Source: Candidatus Neomicrothrix sp. UBA2517
GTDB taxonomy: Bacteria; Actinomycetota; Acidimicrobiia; Acidimicrobiales; UBA8592
Assembly: GCA_002341185.1 (NCBI GenBank)
Contig: DDNP01000028.1
Span: forward strand, 31,692 to 95,691
DNA length: 64,000 nt
Direction: 5' to 3'
Shown piece after piece: positions 34,179-45,100 of this stretch. Numbering within the stretch: position 1 is the first letter of the stretch; the number at the start of each line of letters is the position of its first letter. The notes beneath the pieces are model-generated. The model was not told where the DNA came from, ran no database searches, and saw nothing but the letters and a program-made list of their open reading frames with translations. The position numbers and the translations under genes are program-made.

Positions 34179-35567
34179 TTATCTGTTGTTTACGGCAGTC
34201 GGATTCCAATACGTTTCTTCCTTCTCGCCAAGAAGAAGAGCATTGACCAACTCCACACCTTGCATGAGTGAATGGTCCTGATTGGAAACTTCGTATTTCC
34301 ACCCTCCGAATCGACCCCGCGAGAAGATATTTACATCTTCCAATCGAGGAATAAAATCTTTCAGAATTTCGTCTCGACCCAAGAATGGAGTTGGATAACC
34401 GAACGGCAAAAATCTACTCCAAGTACTCACCAAATTTGCATCATCGGGAAGAATCCCAGTTGAATATAGCCCATCAATAGTGTCACCGATAATGTGAGCG
34501 TGATCAACTTTTTTCATTGAAGACTCAGAAACCTCGCACATAAGTGACCATTGCTCCCCAGGTCGAGGGACATTCTCAGGAGAGTAGTTAGAAAATACTG
34601 TAGCCCTATAGAAAGGAACGTTATCTTCAGGAAAGTACATCCAGCATTTGGACCGAAGTTGTGCAGGAGTTACCCCTTCAATTCCTATTCCAATTACATG
34701 TGTACTTGACCATTTGAATTTTTCTAATTTATCTTTAGAAAAACTCTCTCCGATTTTGCCTCTCAGTTTCTTAATAAAAAGCGGTAAGGGAACTGTTGTT
34801 ATCAACTTTTCATATCTAAACTGCTGTCCGTTTTCGCAAACTGCTATTTGTTCTATCGGCTCAATTTCACGAATCTCAGTATCAAGAATAATCTTATCTT
34901 TGGGTAGGCGACTGCCAAGAGCATTCCAAATGCTACCTGTCCCACCCTCTTTAGGAAAACGAAAAACTGCGTTAGGCCCCCAACTCTTAAGATCAGATTT
35001 ATCTTTGATATTTTTAAGTACCTCATCTTTATCTATGGTTGCAACTCTTTCGCCTGTCCAATTCGCAGCTAATTCGCGGGTAGGGTAAGCCCACACTTTG
35101 TAGTTGTAAGGACGCATGAAAACATCTGCGATACCTTCCCCAAATGAATCAACGATCCATTCATCAAAATTCATACCTACTGTGGAAATTTTATTCTCGT
35201 TTATGCTCTCTAAACCCAGGAGGCACTTTTCAAGATCTGCTTGTGGAAGTCTCCACATATTACTTTGGAAAGGGTAAGGGATCCATTGGTTTCTCATCCA
35301 GATCCACGCTTCACGCTCATGCTCAAACCAATTCTCACCTAAAAGATCATCTAGCAGGTTATCGAAGTAGTTATAGTGCGAAAATAAAACATGTCCGCCC
35401 AAATCCCAAATAAAACCCTGATCATCCACTACCGAAGAAGCAAGCCCTCCCAAATTTTGTGCTTTCTCAACAAGAACCCAATCATTGTGCCCTAACTCAT
35501 CCAACCGATGCGCAGCGCCCAACCCTGTCGGCCCGCCTCCGATGATCATGTACTCAGTGCTTTTCAT
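34179..35567 (-). CDS. FAD-dependent amine-oxidase-like protein (UDP-galactopyranose-mutase-like fold)
   Basis: 462 residues with an N-terminal dinucleotide motif MIIGGGPTGLGAAHRL (7-22), a second-strand acidic residue in VLVEKAQNLGGLASS, and WDLGGHVLFSHYNYFD, a stretch shared by UDP-galactopyranose mutase relatives and protoporphyrinogen-oxidase-like proteins. The C-terminal FAD loop is NIFSRGRFGGWKYEVSNQDHSL. Its start overlaps the end of the GT2 gene (ATGA-type overlap), so it probably works on a sugar or lipid-linked glycan with that transferase. A role as coproporphyrinogen oxidase beside hemH is a weaker alternative. Confidence 0.72.
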   Translation of the reverse strand: MKSTEYMIIGGGPTGLGAAHRLDELGHNDWVLVEKAQNLGGLASSVVDDQGFIWDLGGHVLFSHYNYFDNLLDDLLGENWFEHEREAWIWMRNQWIPYPFQSNMWRLPQADLEKCLLGLESINENKISTVGMNFDEWIVDSFGEGIADVFMRPYNYKVWAYPTRELAANWTGERVATIDKDEVLKNIKDKSDLKSWGPNAVFRFPKEGGTGSIWNALGSRLPKDKIILDTEIREIEPIEQIAVCENGQQFRYEKLITTVPLPLFIKKLRGKIGESFSKDKLEKFKWSSTHVIGIGIEGVTPAQLRSKCWMYFPEDNVPFYRATVFSNYSPENVPRPGEQWSLMCEVSESSMKKVDHAHIIGDTIDGLYSTGILPDDANLVSTWSRFLPFGYPTPFLGRDEILKDFIPRLEDVNIFSRGRFGGWKYEVSNQDHSLMQGVELVNALLLGEKEETYWNPTAVNNR

Positions 35568-36277
35568 GAAAACACTCTAGAGATCTTTATTAGCTCTAAC
35601 AAGGCACGACTACCTTTGCGGACAGCCTTAAGATCAGATAACGAAGAATCACCAGACGCCCTCTCACTGAAGACCACAGGACATTCAGCGACATCATAAT
35701 TCATGAGAGATAAGGCTCCAGATAATGCGATATTCGGAGCAAAGGTCTCTGAAGGGATGCGCTCAAGTATTACCATGAGAACTTCTGAACGAATAAGCCG
35801 GAAAGGAATATTTACGTCTCGTAGGTGGCAACGAAATAGAACCCTTGTTACTAATCTTGCAATTACAGTTATCGCATGCCTTATCCTCGTCTGGAAGCGG
35901 TTTTCCCGCCAAGCGATAACTGCATCTTTTCCCTGCCGACCAGTCCACAATAGAGAAAATTGATGTGGGCTAATTTCGTTATCACTGTCAGCCTGAAAAA
36001 CCCATTCAGCGATACTGACAGCCTTTCTGTAGCCAAGCAATATTGAGGGTCCATGTCCCTCATTATCTTTTCTGATGAGCTTAATGTCTTGATTGTCTCC
36101 ATACGACTCAACGACTGAGACAGTCGAATCTGATGATCCGTCATCAATAATAAGAATCTCATAACTCAAATTCAATGAATTCAAAACTGTAACCCACTCG
36201 TCTATGCATTCACCTATGAGGGATTCCTCATTGAATACGGGGACGACAACAGCTACATTTTTTTGTATGTTTGACAT
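35564..36277 (-). CDS. Family 2 glycosyltransferase (polyprenyl-phosphate sugar synthase-like)
   Basis: 237 residues of GT-A fold. The N-terminus has VVVPVFNEESLI (10-21), ILIIDDGSSDST (41-52) and the metal-binding QADSDNE (95-101). The downstream ITVIARLVTRVLFRCHLRDVNIPFRLIR resembles dolichol/undecaprenyl-phosphate mannose or glucose synthases, but no C-terminal membrane helices follow. It should transfer a sugar from NDP-sugar to polyprenyl phosphate, providing donors for the large GT-C proteins encoded nearby. It is in an operon with hemH (2 bases) and the FAD enzyme (overlap). Confidence 0.82.
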   Translation of the reverse strand: MSNIQKNVAVVVPVFNEESLIGECIDEWVTVLNSLNLSYEILIIDDGSSDSTVSVVESYGDNQDIKLIRKDNEGHGPSILLGYRKAVSIAEWVFQADSDNEISPHQFSLLWTGRQGKDAVIAWRENRFQTRIRHAITVIARLVTRVLFRCHLRDVNIPFRLIRSEVLMVILERIPSETFAPNIALSGALSLMNYDVAECPVVFSERASGDSSLSDLKAVRKGSRALLELIKISRVFS

Positions 36278-36279
36278 AA

Positions 36280-37290
36280 CTATCTTGAAGCAGGGCGTTT
36301 AGCTACCGAACAGCATCCGGGTTGGCAGACCCAAGGCTCCCCGAAGACAACTAAAGGAGTCTGACCAGTTAGCTTTTCCTCAATAAGTTGGCAAAGCCCT
36401 GATACAAAATCAGGGTGAACACCCACAGTGGGGGTTCGAGTAACTTTCATCCCTAACGCAAGCGCATGATCCATAGCTTCTGTATCCAAGTCGAACATCA
36501 CTTCCATATGATCAGACACAAAACCTATCGGAGTAATAATTACCGATTTCACACCTTGTAAGGTCAGAGAATCAAGGTGATCGACAATATCTGGTTCAAG
36601 CCACGGAACCGATGGTGGACCGCTCCGACTCTGAAATACGAGATCCCACTGCATATCAGGGGCCACAGCGTCCACTAACCGAGAAGCGAATTCTGTTAAT
36701 TGCCATTGGTAAGGGTTCGTTTCCATCCAAGCTACCGGAACAGAATGGGCAGTAAAAGCTAGGCGAGTTTCCTGAAGAGTGCTGCTATCAATGCCGGAAA
36801 AACTACTCTTTAAACGCTGAACCATAGCCTCAAAGAAGCCAGGATGGTTCCAAAAAGGACGAACTTTATCAATAAAGAGATCATCTGCACCTAAGTTTTT
36901 CACACCAAGATCGAGGTCTTCTTGATATTGCCTGCATCCGGAATATGAACCAAAAGCACTCGTCACTAATGCTAAAACCCTGCGTTTCCCGTCATCGTAA
37001 AGATTATGCAAAGCATCAGATATATACGGTTCCCAGTTCCTGTTCCCAAAATAGATTGGTAATTCAATATCGCGTGACCTAAGTTTCTTTTCTAATGCGG
37101 CAATGAGGTCTCTGTTCTGTTGATTTATGGGGCTGACACCACCGAATAAGCCGTATTGAGCCTGCACTTCCTCAAGTCTTTCTGCTGGGATATCTCTTCC
37201 ATTAGCTACATTCCGAAGGAAAGGTTCAACATCTTCTGGAGCTTCAGGACCGCCAAAGGACGTCAAAAGGATGGAATCGAATTCAGTCAT
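36280..37290 (-). CDS. hemH: Ferrochelatase, actinobacterial (coproporphyrin) type
   Basis: 336 residues from the ATG at 37290, which overlaps the nei stop (ATGA); the longer TTG start at 37305 is less likely. Motifs: LLTSFGGPEAPEDVEPFL, the conserved His in YFGNRNWEP/FTAHSVP, and IITPIGFVSDHMEVMFDLD with the catalytic Glu. A Cys in SGCRQY and a C-terminal VCQPGCCSV place the 2Fe-2S ligands found in actinobacterial enzymes. Such enzymes insert Fe(II) into coproporphyrin III, the penultimate stage of the coproporphyrin-dependent haem route. hemQ and cgoX are not in this window. Confidence 0.92.
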   Translation of the reverse strand: MTEFDSILLTSFGGPEAPEDVEPFLRNVANGRDIPAERLEEVQAQYGLFGGVSPINQQNRDLIAALEKKLRSRDIELPIYFGNRNWEPYISDALHNLYDDGKRRVLALVTSAFGSYSGCRQYQEDLDLGVKNLGADDLFIDKVRPFWNHPGFFEAMVQRLKSSFSGIDSSTLQETRLAFTAHSVPVAWMETNPYQWQLTEFASRLVDAVAPDMQWDLVFQSRSGPPSVPWLEPDIVDHLDSLTLQGVKSVIITPIGFVSDHMEVMFDLDTEAMDHALALGMKVTRTPTVGVHPDFVSGLCQLIEEKLTGQTPLVVFGEPWVCQPGCCSVAKRPASR

Positions 37291-38090
37291 TTTCTCTTTT
37301 GACAATTAGGGCAATGCCAAATTGACCGTCCGGCAAGTTTTGATATGACAATTTCGTCTGGACAGCGACGGCAATCCAGCCCAGCTCTTTTGTACGCATA
37401 CAAAGAATTATTTCGTTTTTTATTCTTCGACTGGATACTACCTTTATCCTCATCCTGAATCGTTACAATTCTGTTGAGCTTTTTCCCCCTTCGGAGAAGG
37501 TCAACAGTCCACTTCCACAGCTCTTCAGCCTGATGATCATCGATCATGTTGCACGGTGTCTCCGGATGGATTCCACAAAGAAAAAGAAGTTCAGCGCGGT
37601 AGACGTTTCCAATGCCTGCACATAGGCCTTGATCTAATAGGGCTGCTCCAACAGGTTTTTTAGATTCAGCAAGTCTCCGCTTGAACTTATTCATTCCACG
37701 TAATCCAACCCTCAGAGGATCTGGACCAAGTTTGTCAATCACGGTCTGAAGATCATCTTCTGTAACTAACGCGCAAGTCTGCGGCCCAGTTAAATGCCAA
37801 GCCGAATTTTGATGAACGAAGCGCAACCTAATGGTATCTCTCGGAGGATCATCGACGTTGACTTTCCTGAATTTACCAATCAGGCCAAGGTGAACATGCA
37901 AAATGATGCCATTCTCCCAATGGCAAAAGAGATGTTTCCCCCAAGCCTCAGACTTAATCATTTGAATACCATCAATTAGGGCAGCGCTTTCGGCAAATCT
38001 CCCTTGAGGAGACGTAGCTTCAACACTTTTGCTGACGAAATCTTTCCGTAAGTCAGCAGCTAATCGGTGGATCGTGTGTCCTTCAGGCAC
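37287..38090 (-). CDS. nei: Endonuclease VIII-like DNA glycosylase
   Basis: 267 residues beginning (GTG) MPEGHTIHRLAADLR, with catalytic Pro2-Glu3 and the Nei-type GH following. The helix-two-turn-helix GLCAGIGNVYRAELLFL and the C-terminal zinc finger with CRRCP and CPNCQ are present. It should remove oxidised pyrimidines (thymine glycol, dihydrouracil). The N-terminal MPEGHT pattern is that of actinobacterial Nei1/Nei2 rather than MutM. First gene of a minus-strand group nei-hemH-GT2-FAD enzyme with overlaps at each junction. Confidence 0.93.
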   Translation of the reverse strand: MPEGHTIHRLAADLRKDFVSKSVEATSPQGRFAESAALIDGIQMIKSEAWGKHLFCHWENGIILHVHLGLIGKFRKVNVDDPPRDTIRLRFVHQNSAWHLTGPQTCALVTEDDLQTVIDKLGPDPLRVGLRGMNKFKRRLAESKKPVGAALLDQGLCAGIGNVYRAELLFLCGIHPETPCNMIDDHQAEELWKWTVDLLRRGKKLNRIVTIQDEDKGSIQSKNKKRNNSLYAYKRAGLDCRRCPDEIVISKLAGRSIWHCPNCQKRK

Positions 38091-38223
38091 AAACCGAACG
38101 GTAGCGTCTAACGGCGGAAGTTGCTACAGAATTCCTAAACTTCGCACCTTTTAATAATGCTTTGATAGCATTTCATCGCTACCACAATCAGAACTCGTGC
38201 GGTAAGCTTACAGCGCCTAGGCA

Positions 38224-38239
38224 TCGTATTCTGATACGA
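38224..38239 (+). promoter_or_regulatory. Short leader hairpin before the membrane-protein gene
   Basis: TCGTAT (38224-38229) and ATACGA (38234-38239) form a 6-base stem with a 4-base loop, ending a few bases before a GAGAGA ribosome-binding site and the GTG start at 38251. It lies in the 160-base divergent spacer between nei and this gene. It could be an operator half-site pair or a translation-modulating hairpin; a chance inverted repeat is possible. Confidence 0.25.
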
Positions 38240-38250
38240 AGAGAGATTTT

Positions 38251-40185
38251 GTGAATTTACTAACCGCCGTATTCATTTGCTGCATAGTAGCGACTGGTTT
38301 CCTAGCGACATATCTAATTCAGAACCACTTCAGATTCGAAGAACGACTTATCTTCGGCATCATTTTGGGGGTAATGGAAATATCTCTCCTAGGGTTTCTT
38401 CTTTCATGGGCTTTTTCGGTAAGTCGAACAATTATTCTAAGCACGGCCGCAATTCTGTTAAGCGTAAATGCGCTTATGGCCTTTCGACGCCGAACAGTAC
38501 TAATCGCAGACTATGAAAGCTTAATTATACGTTCCAAACGAAAATGGAATGATCCCAAAAGTCCGAAAGTAGCTATTATCCTGCTTGCAGCGAGTGGCCT
38601 TCTAACTTCAAGAATTATGCAGGTTGCATATAGTGGAACAGATAGCGGTGGTGTAGCAGTCTCACACCTCTCGGTTTATGGCGACTGGTCAGCTCATCTT
38701 TCCTATGCTGCATCGTTTGCGTACAGCGATAATTTCCCTCCCGAGCTGCCGACAGCTACGGGAGAGAACTTCTCCTACCACTTTGGTGTTGACTGGTTCT
38801 CTGCAATGTTCATTCCGTTAGGAAATAATATCTTCTCCGCCATGGAGATTTCTACTATTCTCCTTGCTTCGGCTCTTCCCCCAATTCTTTATTTTGGATA
38901 TCAAAGATTCGTTTCAAATAACCGTGCAGCACTATTTGCGGTTCTCATATTCTTGTTATCAGGAGGTACAGCTGCGTTCTTTAGATTCTTAGTTGAGGAT
39001 CTCCCTGACAAAGGGCCATCAGTACTTCTTAATCTGCCGAGAAGTTACGCATTTGACGGTTTTGATAGAAATTGGGTAGACAACGCTGTAACCGGATTTC
39101 TTTACCCCCAACGCCCTACTCTCATCGGTTTCTCCGCTGTGATTATCGTGATTGTTCTTCTCTGGGAAAACCGAAAAATGAAAACACCATCAATATATGT
39201 ATCCGCTGGCGTTATCACAGGTTGCCTGCCAATTTTCCACATCTTTTCGTTTGGTGCCCTTCTGATGCTGTCCATATTTTGGGCAGTAACTAATTTGAAA
39301 AAATATTGGCTCTACTTCTTTACTCCGACGCTTTTACTAGGGATACCGGTTCTAATATGGCAATGGCCAGACCGCAGCGGAAGAGGATGGCATTTGCTAT
39401 GGGTCTTAGGGAAGTCTTCTTGGAACCACAACATATTTGACTTTTTTTGGTTCTGGATACTCAATACGGGCCTATTCATTCCCATTGCTGTTCTCGGTAT
39501 GATGCGTACATCGAAAGAAATTAAAAAGTTTGCTCTACCCATATTTGCGTTTCTGGTGATCCCAAATATCGCGATCTGGCACTTCTGGATAGGGAATAAC
39601 GCAAAATATGTCATATTGTTTTTGTTATTAACAGCCCCTTTCGTTGGAGAACAAATAGAGGCACTCCTTAAGGGAAGAAGACTACGAAAAATGCTTTCAA
39701 TAGTGCTTCTCATTACCTTACTTTTCACTGGAGCTCTGGACGTGTGGCGGGCTATGGATAAAACGACTGGACCCTACCCTGTGGAGTATTTGACTGGCTC
39801 GGATGTACTCGTCGGAGAATGGATTCTCAAAAACACACATAAGGAAGCCACATTCGCAACTGCAAATACCAACACGCACCCTGTACGTGTGCTTACTGGC
39901 AGGAGTGTGATCTCAGGATCACCGGGGCGTTTAAATGACCTAGGTGTCGATTGGAACTCAAGAGACCAAGACCTAAGATCCATATATCAATTGGAAGAAG
40001 AATTTAGTGCCTTGCTAACGAAATATAAGGTCACGCACCTCGTTCTTGGTCCATTAGAAAAACTTCATTACGGACTGATGGAGAACCATCATGATTTACT
40101 GGAAAAGGAACTAGTTCTTAAAGGCGCTCAATTAGTATACGATCAAGCAAATTATCAGGTATTTGATGTTCGGGAATTGCGATGA
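38251..40185 (+). CDS. Large polytopic membrane protein, GT-C-like
   Basis: 644 residues with about 12-14 hydrophobic helices and a soluble C-terminal domain of about 130 residues. The loop ELPTATGENFSYHFGVDWFSAMF (about 165-190) resembles a loop in DUF2298/oligosaccharyltransferase-like proteins, and YPQRPTLIGFS is reminiscent of lipid-linked-sugar glycosyltransferases of the GT-C class. It probably transfers sugars outside the membrane from polyprenyl-phosphate donors, but the catalytic acid is not clear. GTG start; its stop overlaps the next gene in ATGA, so both are one operon. Confidence 0.7.
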   Translation: MNLLTAVFICCIVATGFLATYLIQNHFRFEERLIFGIILGVMEISLLGFLLSWAFSVSRTIILSTAAILLSVNALMAFRRRTVLIADYESLIIRSKRKWNDPKSPKVAIILLAASGLLTSRIMQVAYSGTDSGGVAVSHLSVYGDWSAHLSYAASFAYSDNFPPELPTATGENFSYHFGVDWFSAMFIPLGNNIFSAMEISTILLASALPPILYFGYQRFVSNNRAALFAVLIFLLSGGTAAFFRFLVEDLPDKGPSVLLNLPRSYAFDGFDRNWVDNAVTGFLYPQRPTLIGFSAVIIVIVLLWENRKMKTPSIYVSAGVITGCLPIFHIFSFGALLMLSIFWAVTNLKKYWLYFFTPTLLLGIPVLIWQWPDRSGRGWHLLWVLGKSSWNHNIFDFFWFWILNTGLFIPIAVLGMMRTSKEIKKFALPIFAFLVIPNIAIWHFWIGNNAKYVILFLLLTAPFVGEQIEALLKGRRLRKMLSIVLLITLLFTGALDVWRAMDKTTGPYPVEYLTGSDVLVGEWILKNTHKEATFATANTNTHPVRVLTGRSVISGSPGRLNDLGVDWNSRDQDLRSIYQLEEEFSALLTKYKVTHLVLGPLEKLHYGLMENHHDLLEKELVLKGAQLVYDQANYQVFDVRELR

Positions 40186-42146
40186 CTACAGAACGCTTCA
40201 AGAGATCTATATCACCACTTAGCATCATCATAATCTTGGCAGTTATAGCTTTGATATTTCGACTGCTATTCCTATCTGAAAGACCATTCCATCATGATGA
40301 AAGCCTTGATGCATGGTTTTCACTCCGGTTTCTCGCTGGTGAATACAACGGGTACGACCCCGTTTATCATGGACCGCTGAGGTTCTATTTGACGGCAGCA
40401 ATATTTTGGCTTTTCGGTATAACAGATCTGACAGCGCGACTTCTTGCAGCAATCGCAGGCTTCATGTTGATATTTGCCCCACTAATTTGGAGAAAACAAG
40501 TAGGGGTTGTCGGAGCCATAGGAGCCATGACACTAATCTCCATCAGTCCAACTATGGTTTACTTCTCTCGCTTCGGAAGAGAGGACTCGCTTTTTTTATT
40601 ACTAACGACCATTTTCGTAATATTCATGATTGCTTTCTTAGAAAAACCTAAAGGGTGGCACCCTGCAGCACTCCTCATAACGCTTGTTCTCAGCATGGCG
40701 GTCAAAGAATCTGTTCTCCTCACTATTTTTCTCTTTAGCATCTTCATACTTCTCTACTCCCTGCAGGAAAGTCTCTCATCCATTAAAAAAGCAACAACAA
40801 GACAACCTTCGCTACTCGTCTCTCAACTCGTTTTAGCAATAGGCTTACTCTCCCTAACACTTATGCTGGCCTGGTTAGGTGAAGGTGGAGGAAAGGAGAC
40901 CATAGTCAAACTGGCATGCTACGGCGGCTTTCTGCTTCTGCTCAACCTAGGAATTAGGATTGTGCCGACTTTACGGAAACAGCATCTACAAGCAATCTCG
41001 CTAATATGGTCGATAAGGGTAGTAAACATAAAACAATGGATTAGTTCACTCGCGGCAGCAAGCATCATATTCGTAGCCTTGTTCACCCAATTATTCACTA
41101 ATTTTTCCGGACCAAATACTCAAAGTGCTCCCAATGGGGCATTGCGCAATGGGATCACTGCAGGATTTCGATATTGGTCAAATCAGCAAAGCACAGGGGC
41201 AAGAGGAGACTCGCGCTGGCACTATTATCTCTCCGTGCTGGTTGCATACGAATGGGTGATACTACTCGTTGCTTTATTCGGAGTATGGAAAATTATTCGA
41301 AAACCCACCCTCTTTAACCAAGCTATTCTGTGGTGGGCTACAGGGGGTATCATCGTATATTCGTGGGCAGCAGAACGAATGCCATGGCTGATCATCCATA
41401 TCCTTTTGCCCACTATCATCATCGCAGGAATAGGTATCCAACATGTATGGGAGACAGTCTCCACTCGAAAGATCAAGAAACGACTTACCTACGTCATTAC
41501 AATCTTGCTTCTGTTTTTCGTCACGTTTCAATCCGTGATTACAAACTTTGATGGACCCGGTGATCCGAACGAGCTTTTAGTCCAAGCAGGACAAGCAACT
41601 CCTGAAGTAACTACCTGGGCAGACCAACTCTACGATCTCAATAGGGTGTTCTATGCAGAAAAGGGTAGACACTTATCCGTTCAAATAGACAACGAAATTT
41701 ATTGGCCCTACGGCTGGTATCTGCGCGACTTCCCAACATCCACATACGCCTCAATTGCTCCCAAAAATGTAACCTCACTGAAAACATCCCCTGATATTGT
41801 ATTCCTGCCTCAATGGGACAGAGATCTCGCTGAAAACTTGTCAGGAGACTATACGGTATTGCCATACAATCATCGCTGGTGGTGGGTTCCACAATATGAC
41901 GCAGGAATATCTAGTCTTGCAGACTCCCATACTTTATTGGGAAACTGGGCGCAGTGGATTTGGAGAAGGACACCTTGGCGCAATATCGAAGGAAAACCTG
42001 CCCAATGCCCAGCGGCTCTCAGCGGTAACGTTTACATAAAAGATTCAGTTTTAGAACTTGCAAAGCAGACAGATGTTTGGAACGAACCGCATCTCAATAA
42101 ATCACGAAGTCTCAGAGATAGCTTCTGCCAATTCCCAAAGAATTGA
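40182..42146 (+). CDS. Agl23-like (TIGR03663-type) membrane glycosyltransferase-family protein
   Basis: 654 residues with about 11-13 membrane helices. The first extracytoplasmic loop FHHDESLDAWFSLRFLAGEYNGYDPVYHGPLRFY has the paired acidic and His residues used as catalytic site in ArnT/PMT-type GT-C enzymes, and the whole pattern fits the TIGR03663 family, associated with flippase activity and N-glycosylation in archaea. GDSRWHYY and WAAERMPWLIIHILLPT are further family-like positions. A C-terminal globular part (about 450-654) lies outside. It overlaps the preceding gene by four bases and the convergent giant gene by 45 bases. Confidence 0.8.
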   Translation: MTTERFKRSISPLSIIIILAVIALIFRLLFLSERPFHHDESLDAWFSLRFLAGEYNGYDPVYHGPLRFYLTAAIFWLFGITDLTARLLAAIAGFMLIFAPLIWRKQVGVVGAIGAMTLISISPTMVYFSRFGREDSLFLLLTTIFVIFMIAFLEKPKGWHPAALLITLVLSMAVKESVLLTIFLFSIFILLYSLQESLSSIKKATTRQPSLLVSQLVLAIGLLSLTLMLAWLGEGGGKETIVKLACYGGFLLLLNLGIRIVPTLRKQHLQAISLIWSIRVVNIKQWISSLAAASIIFVALFTQLFTNFSGPNTQSAPNGALRNGITAGFRYWSNQQSTGARGDSRWHYYLSVLVAYEWVILLVALFGVWKIIRKPTLFNQAILWWATGGIIVYSWAAERMPWLIIHILLPTIIIAGIGIQHVWETVSTRKIKKRLTYVITILLLFFVTFQSVITNFDGPGDPNELLVQAGQATPEVTTWADQLYDLNRVFYAEKGRHLSVQIDNEIYWPYGWYLRDFPTSTYASIAPKNVTSLKTSPDIVFLPQWDRDLAENLSGDYTVLPYNHRWWWVPQYDAGISSLADSHTLLGNWAQWIWRRTPWRNIEGKPAQCPAALSGNVYIKDSVLELAKQTDVWNEPHLNKSRSLRDSFCQFPKN

Positions 42147-45100
42147 TTCATCGACACGGTAAATACTATTTAACTGCCCTCTAAAAACCTGACTGATACC
42201 AGGGTGCTCCCCTAAATGTGTTAATGCTTTAGAAGAGACAAAGCGTCGCTCCTGCACTCCCACGACAATATAGCTAACGTCGTAAGTGAGAAGAAAAGTT
42301 GTCATGTATTCATGACTCTCCAATGCATAAAATTTCTGAATCGCTAATTTTCGCTCACTGATCATGTCTTGGTAACCCATTCTCTGCTGGCGTTGATGTG
42401 ATGACCAACCTAAAACCGTAGGGAGGCCCGTGTAAATCGAAATCCTGGAATTCCAGTCATAACTAAGTCCAGTCCATTCAACAATCGTTGGGCTTCCATG
42501 AACAGATGATCTGAACCAGTTGATGAGCTCTAAATCTTCACCTATCTGAATCAATGAAGGTTCTGCATTTTGCCCACTATCGTAGCGAGCAAACGAGGGT
42601 TGCGAAGATAGGTAACTCATGCCATTTAGTGTTTTTAAATCCTTTGAGAAGCGAGCATCAAGCCGAGGCCCAATAGATGAAACCGGGTATATGAGTGAGA
42701 TAATCAAGATAATTACAAGGCTGGCTGGCCAAAAACCCGCAAAGGAAAATCGTTCAGGGTATGGTCGACGGACTTTTAATTCTCGAATATATTCCCAAAT
42801 CAACTGAATTGATAAAGCAGATGACACAGCAAATAAAGCCCAGCATTGCAACCAAAATTTGAAAACAGTATTCATCCTCTCGACATCATTAGACACAACA
42901 AATATTTCCGGACCGGCCAAAATAGCGAATCCCACTGCCCAAAAGCAAAGAGCGCTAACTCTTCGAACAGATCTAGAACTCAGAAGTTCTAGTACTAGAA
43001 GGTGCACAGTTGACGACAATCCAAAGACAGATAACGCAAATGCCCACCCGACAATTAAACCAAAGGAAACAGAAACAACTGTATAAACGACAGAAGTAAA
43101 GAAATTTAAGCTAGTGGACTTACCACGAGGGAATCGGACACGAAAAGTCTTTGTTGCCTCCTCTTCTCTTCTCCTTCGATCGATTTCAACAAACATGAAG
43201 GTAGCGGCGATAAAGAGAAAAAGGCCCCAATGTGATAGGAAATCACTAAAGGGTGATACCCAACTTGTTCTCTGTAAACCTAAATCAAATGTTTGACGAG
43301 CCTGATCGTATGGAATTGCAAGGATCAAAAAACTTATAAAAGCAATAAGTAAATGCCGGATAAAAACTAACATGCGCAAACGCACCTCACCAGGAACGAC
43401 GCAACTAACTCCAGCGATCAAAGTAACCAGAACGGAAATCACTGTGATCAACCCAAACCTTGACCCAAAACCGCTCAAGGCTATTGAAGAACCTATTACC
43501 AGCCAGAGAATAGATTCACTCTTTCGATTAACTAGACTCAATGAATCTACGTCCATGCGGTAACATGCACCACCTAACGAAAGTGCAACCAGAACGATTA
43601 GGCATAATGTCGGCGTATCCCAGGTATTCATCATTTTCGAGATTGCCATTATGAATCCAAGAGTTGAAGCAAGAACTATGGAATGAAGAAACCTGCCTTC
43701 GTAGCAAGAAAAAATATACGCTAAAGACAGACCCACAAGTAACATAAAAATCGACATTCCCATTAAATGCGGGTGCAGATCGCCAAAAATAAAAGTAAAG
43801 AAAGGGAATTCAGTAATATCGAAATTTCCACTATTAACACGAGTGGGACTCCACCAATCGTACGAAGGTAATGGCGTACCTTGAACCCATGCCATAAAAC
43901 CACCAAAGAACTCAAAAAAATCACCCACCACAGGCCAGTGACTCAATATATTCCATTTGTCTATTTCTCTAAATTGTTGGTGGTAGCGACGAATGCCGTC
44001 AAAAGTACCCGCAATAGCAAAAATAAAAGCTGTTAATAGTCCTAATTTCACAGCAGCAAAACTGATGGTTGACTTAACAGAAGTCCTTTTCTTAGAAAAC
44101 CCAACTATGTTCACGACAATAGTCATAACGCCTACAACAGCTAGAGAGACGTAAGTCGCTAATCCAAACTGAAATACAAATTCAGGCCGCAATCCTAAAG
44201 CAACCATTGGAACAGCGAGCAAAAACCATCCAAAATAGTAATAATTCATCACACCGCCTGCAAACCAAGGATCATAAGGTGGAAGAGCCTCGCTCCTCCC
44301 GACTGCAGTTAGATATGCCAACTCCATCGGCTTTTCTCCACCGCGAAATGCATCCCACAAATCAGGATTCAAGAATCTAAGCATCAAAACAGTAAAGAAA
44401 ACCGAGGTGAACACAACTTCAACTGTTATCCATGTCCTCTTTTCGTGGATAAAGAAATCTTTGATGAGAGAACTACTCTTAAACACATGCCAAATAGATC
44501 CTATTAACAAAATTAGTAAAGAAACAATAGGAGCGAATCTTGAAAAATCAATGAAACCCCAGGAGACAAGAACCCATGTGACCGTGCCTGTTGCAAGGAA
44601 TCCGAATACTTTACTCAACCCATAACCACGATCAGGTAACGACTGACAAAGTCGAAGAATAAGTGGCAAGGTAATTAGCGCAGATATCTGCAACCACAAA
44701 AACCACCACAACCATCCCAACGACCCCACAAAGAAATCAGATGAGAATCGCTCAGAAAAAGTTTCCCCGCTTTGCAAAGAACGATATTGCGATGGGTGAA
44801 GTAGCAACGCATTCGCGGCGCCTTCGCGCGGTGACAAATTTGGAGCGTTCGCTGACGCAAACGGATTTAAAATCTGACGAGCTTTCTCAATATCCCACTT
44901 GTCTGATTTTTCCCAAACCGTTACTGTCGGGTGATCATAAACAGAGAACGTTTCTTCCCCTCCCCATGATGGAAGATCAAAACCAAATAAAGAAGGCTTA
45001 TTCTCAAATGAAGCAACGTTGATAAAACCTAACTGCCCACTAAACAATGACTCATAATAAGCAGTTGTAAATGGATACTCCGCAGGCATCCGAGGAATAG

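Noticed and set aside
34179..35567. Coproporphyrinogen/protoporphyrinogen oxidase beside hemH
   Set aside because: The WDLGGHVLFSHY region and overlap with a glycosyltransferase gene fit the UDP-galactopyranose-mutase-like group better, and no other haem gene accompanies it.
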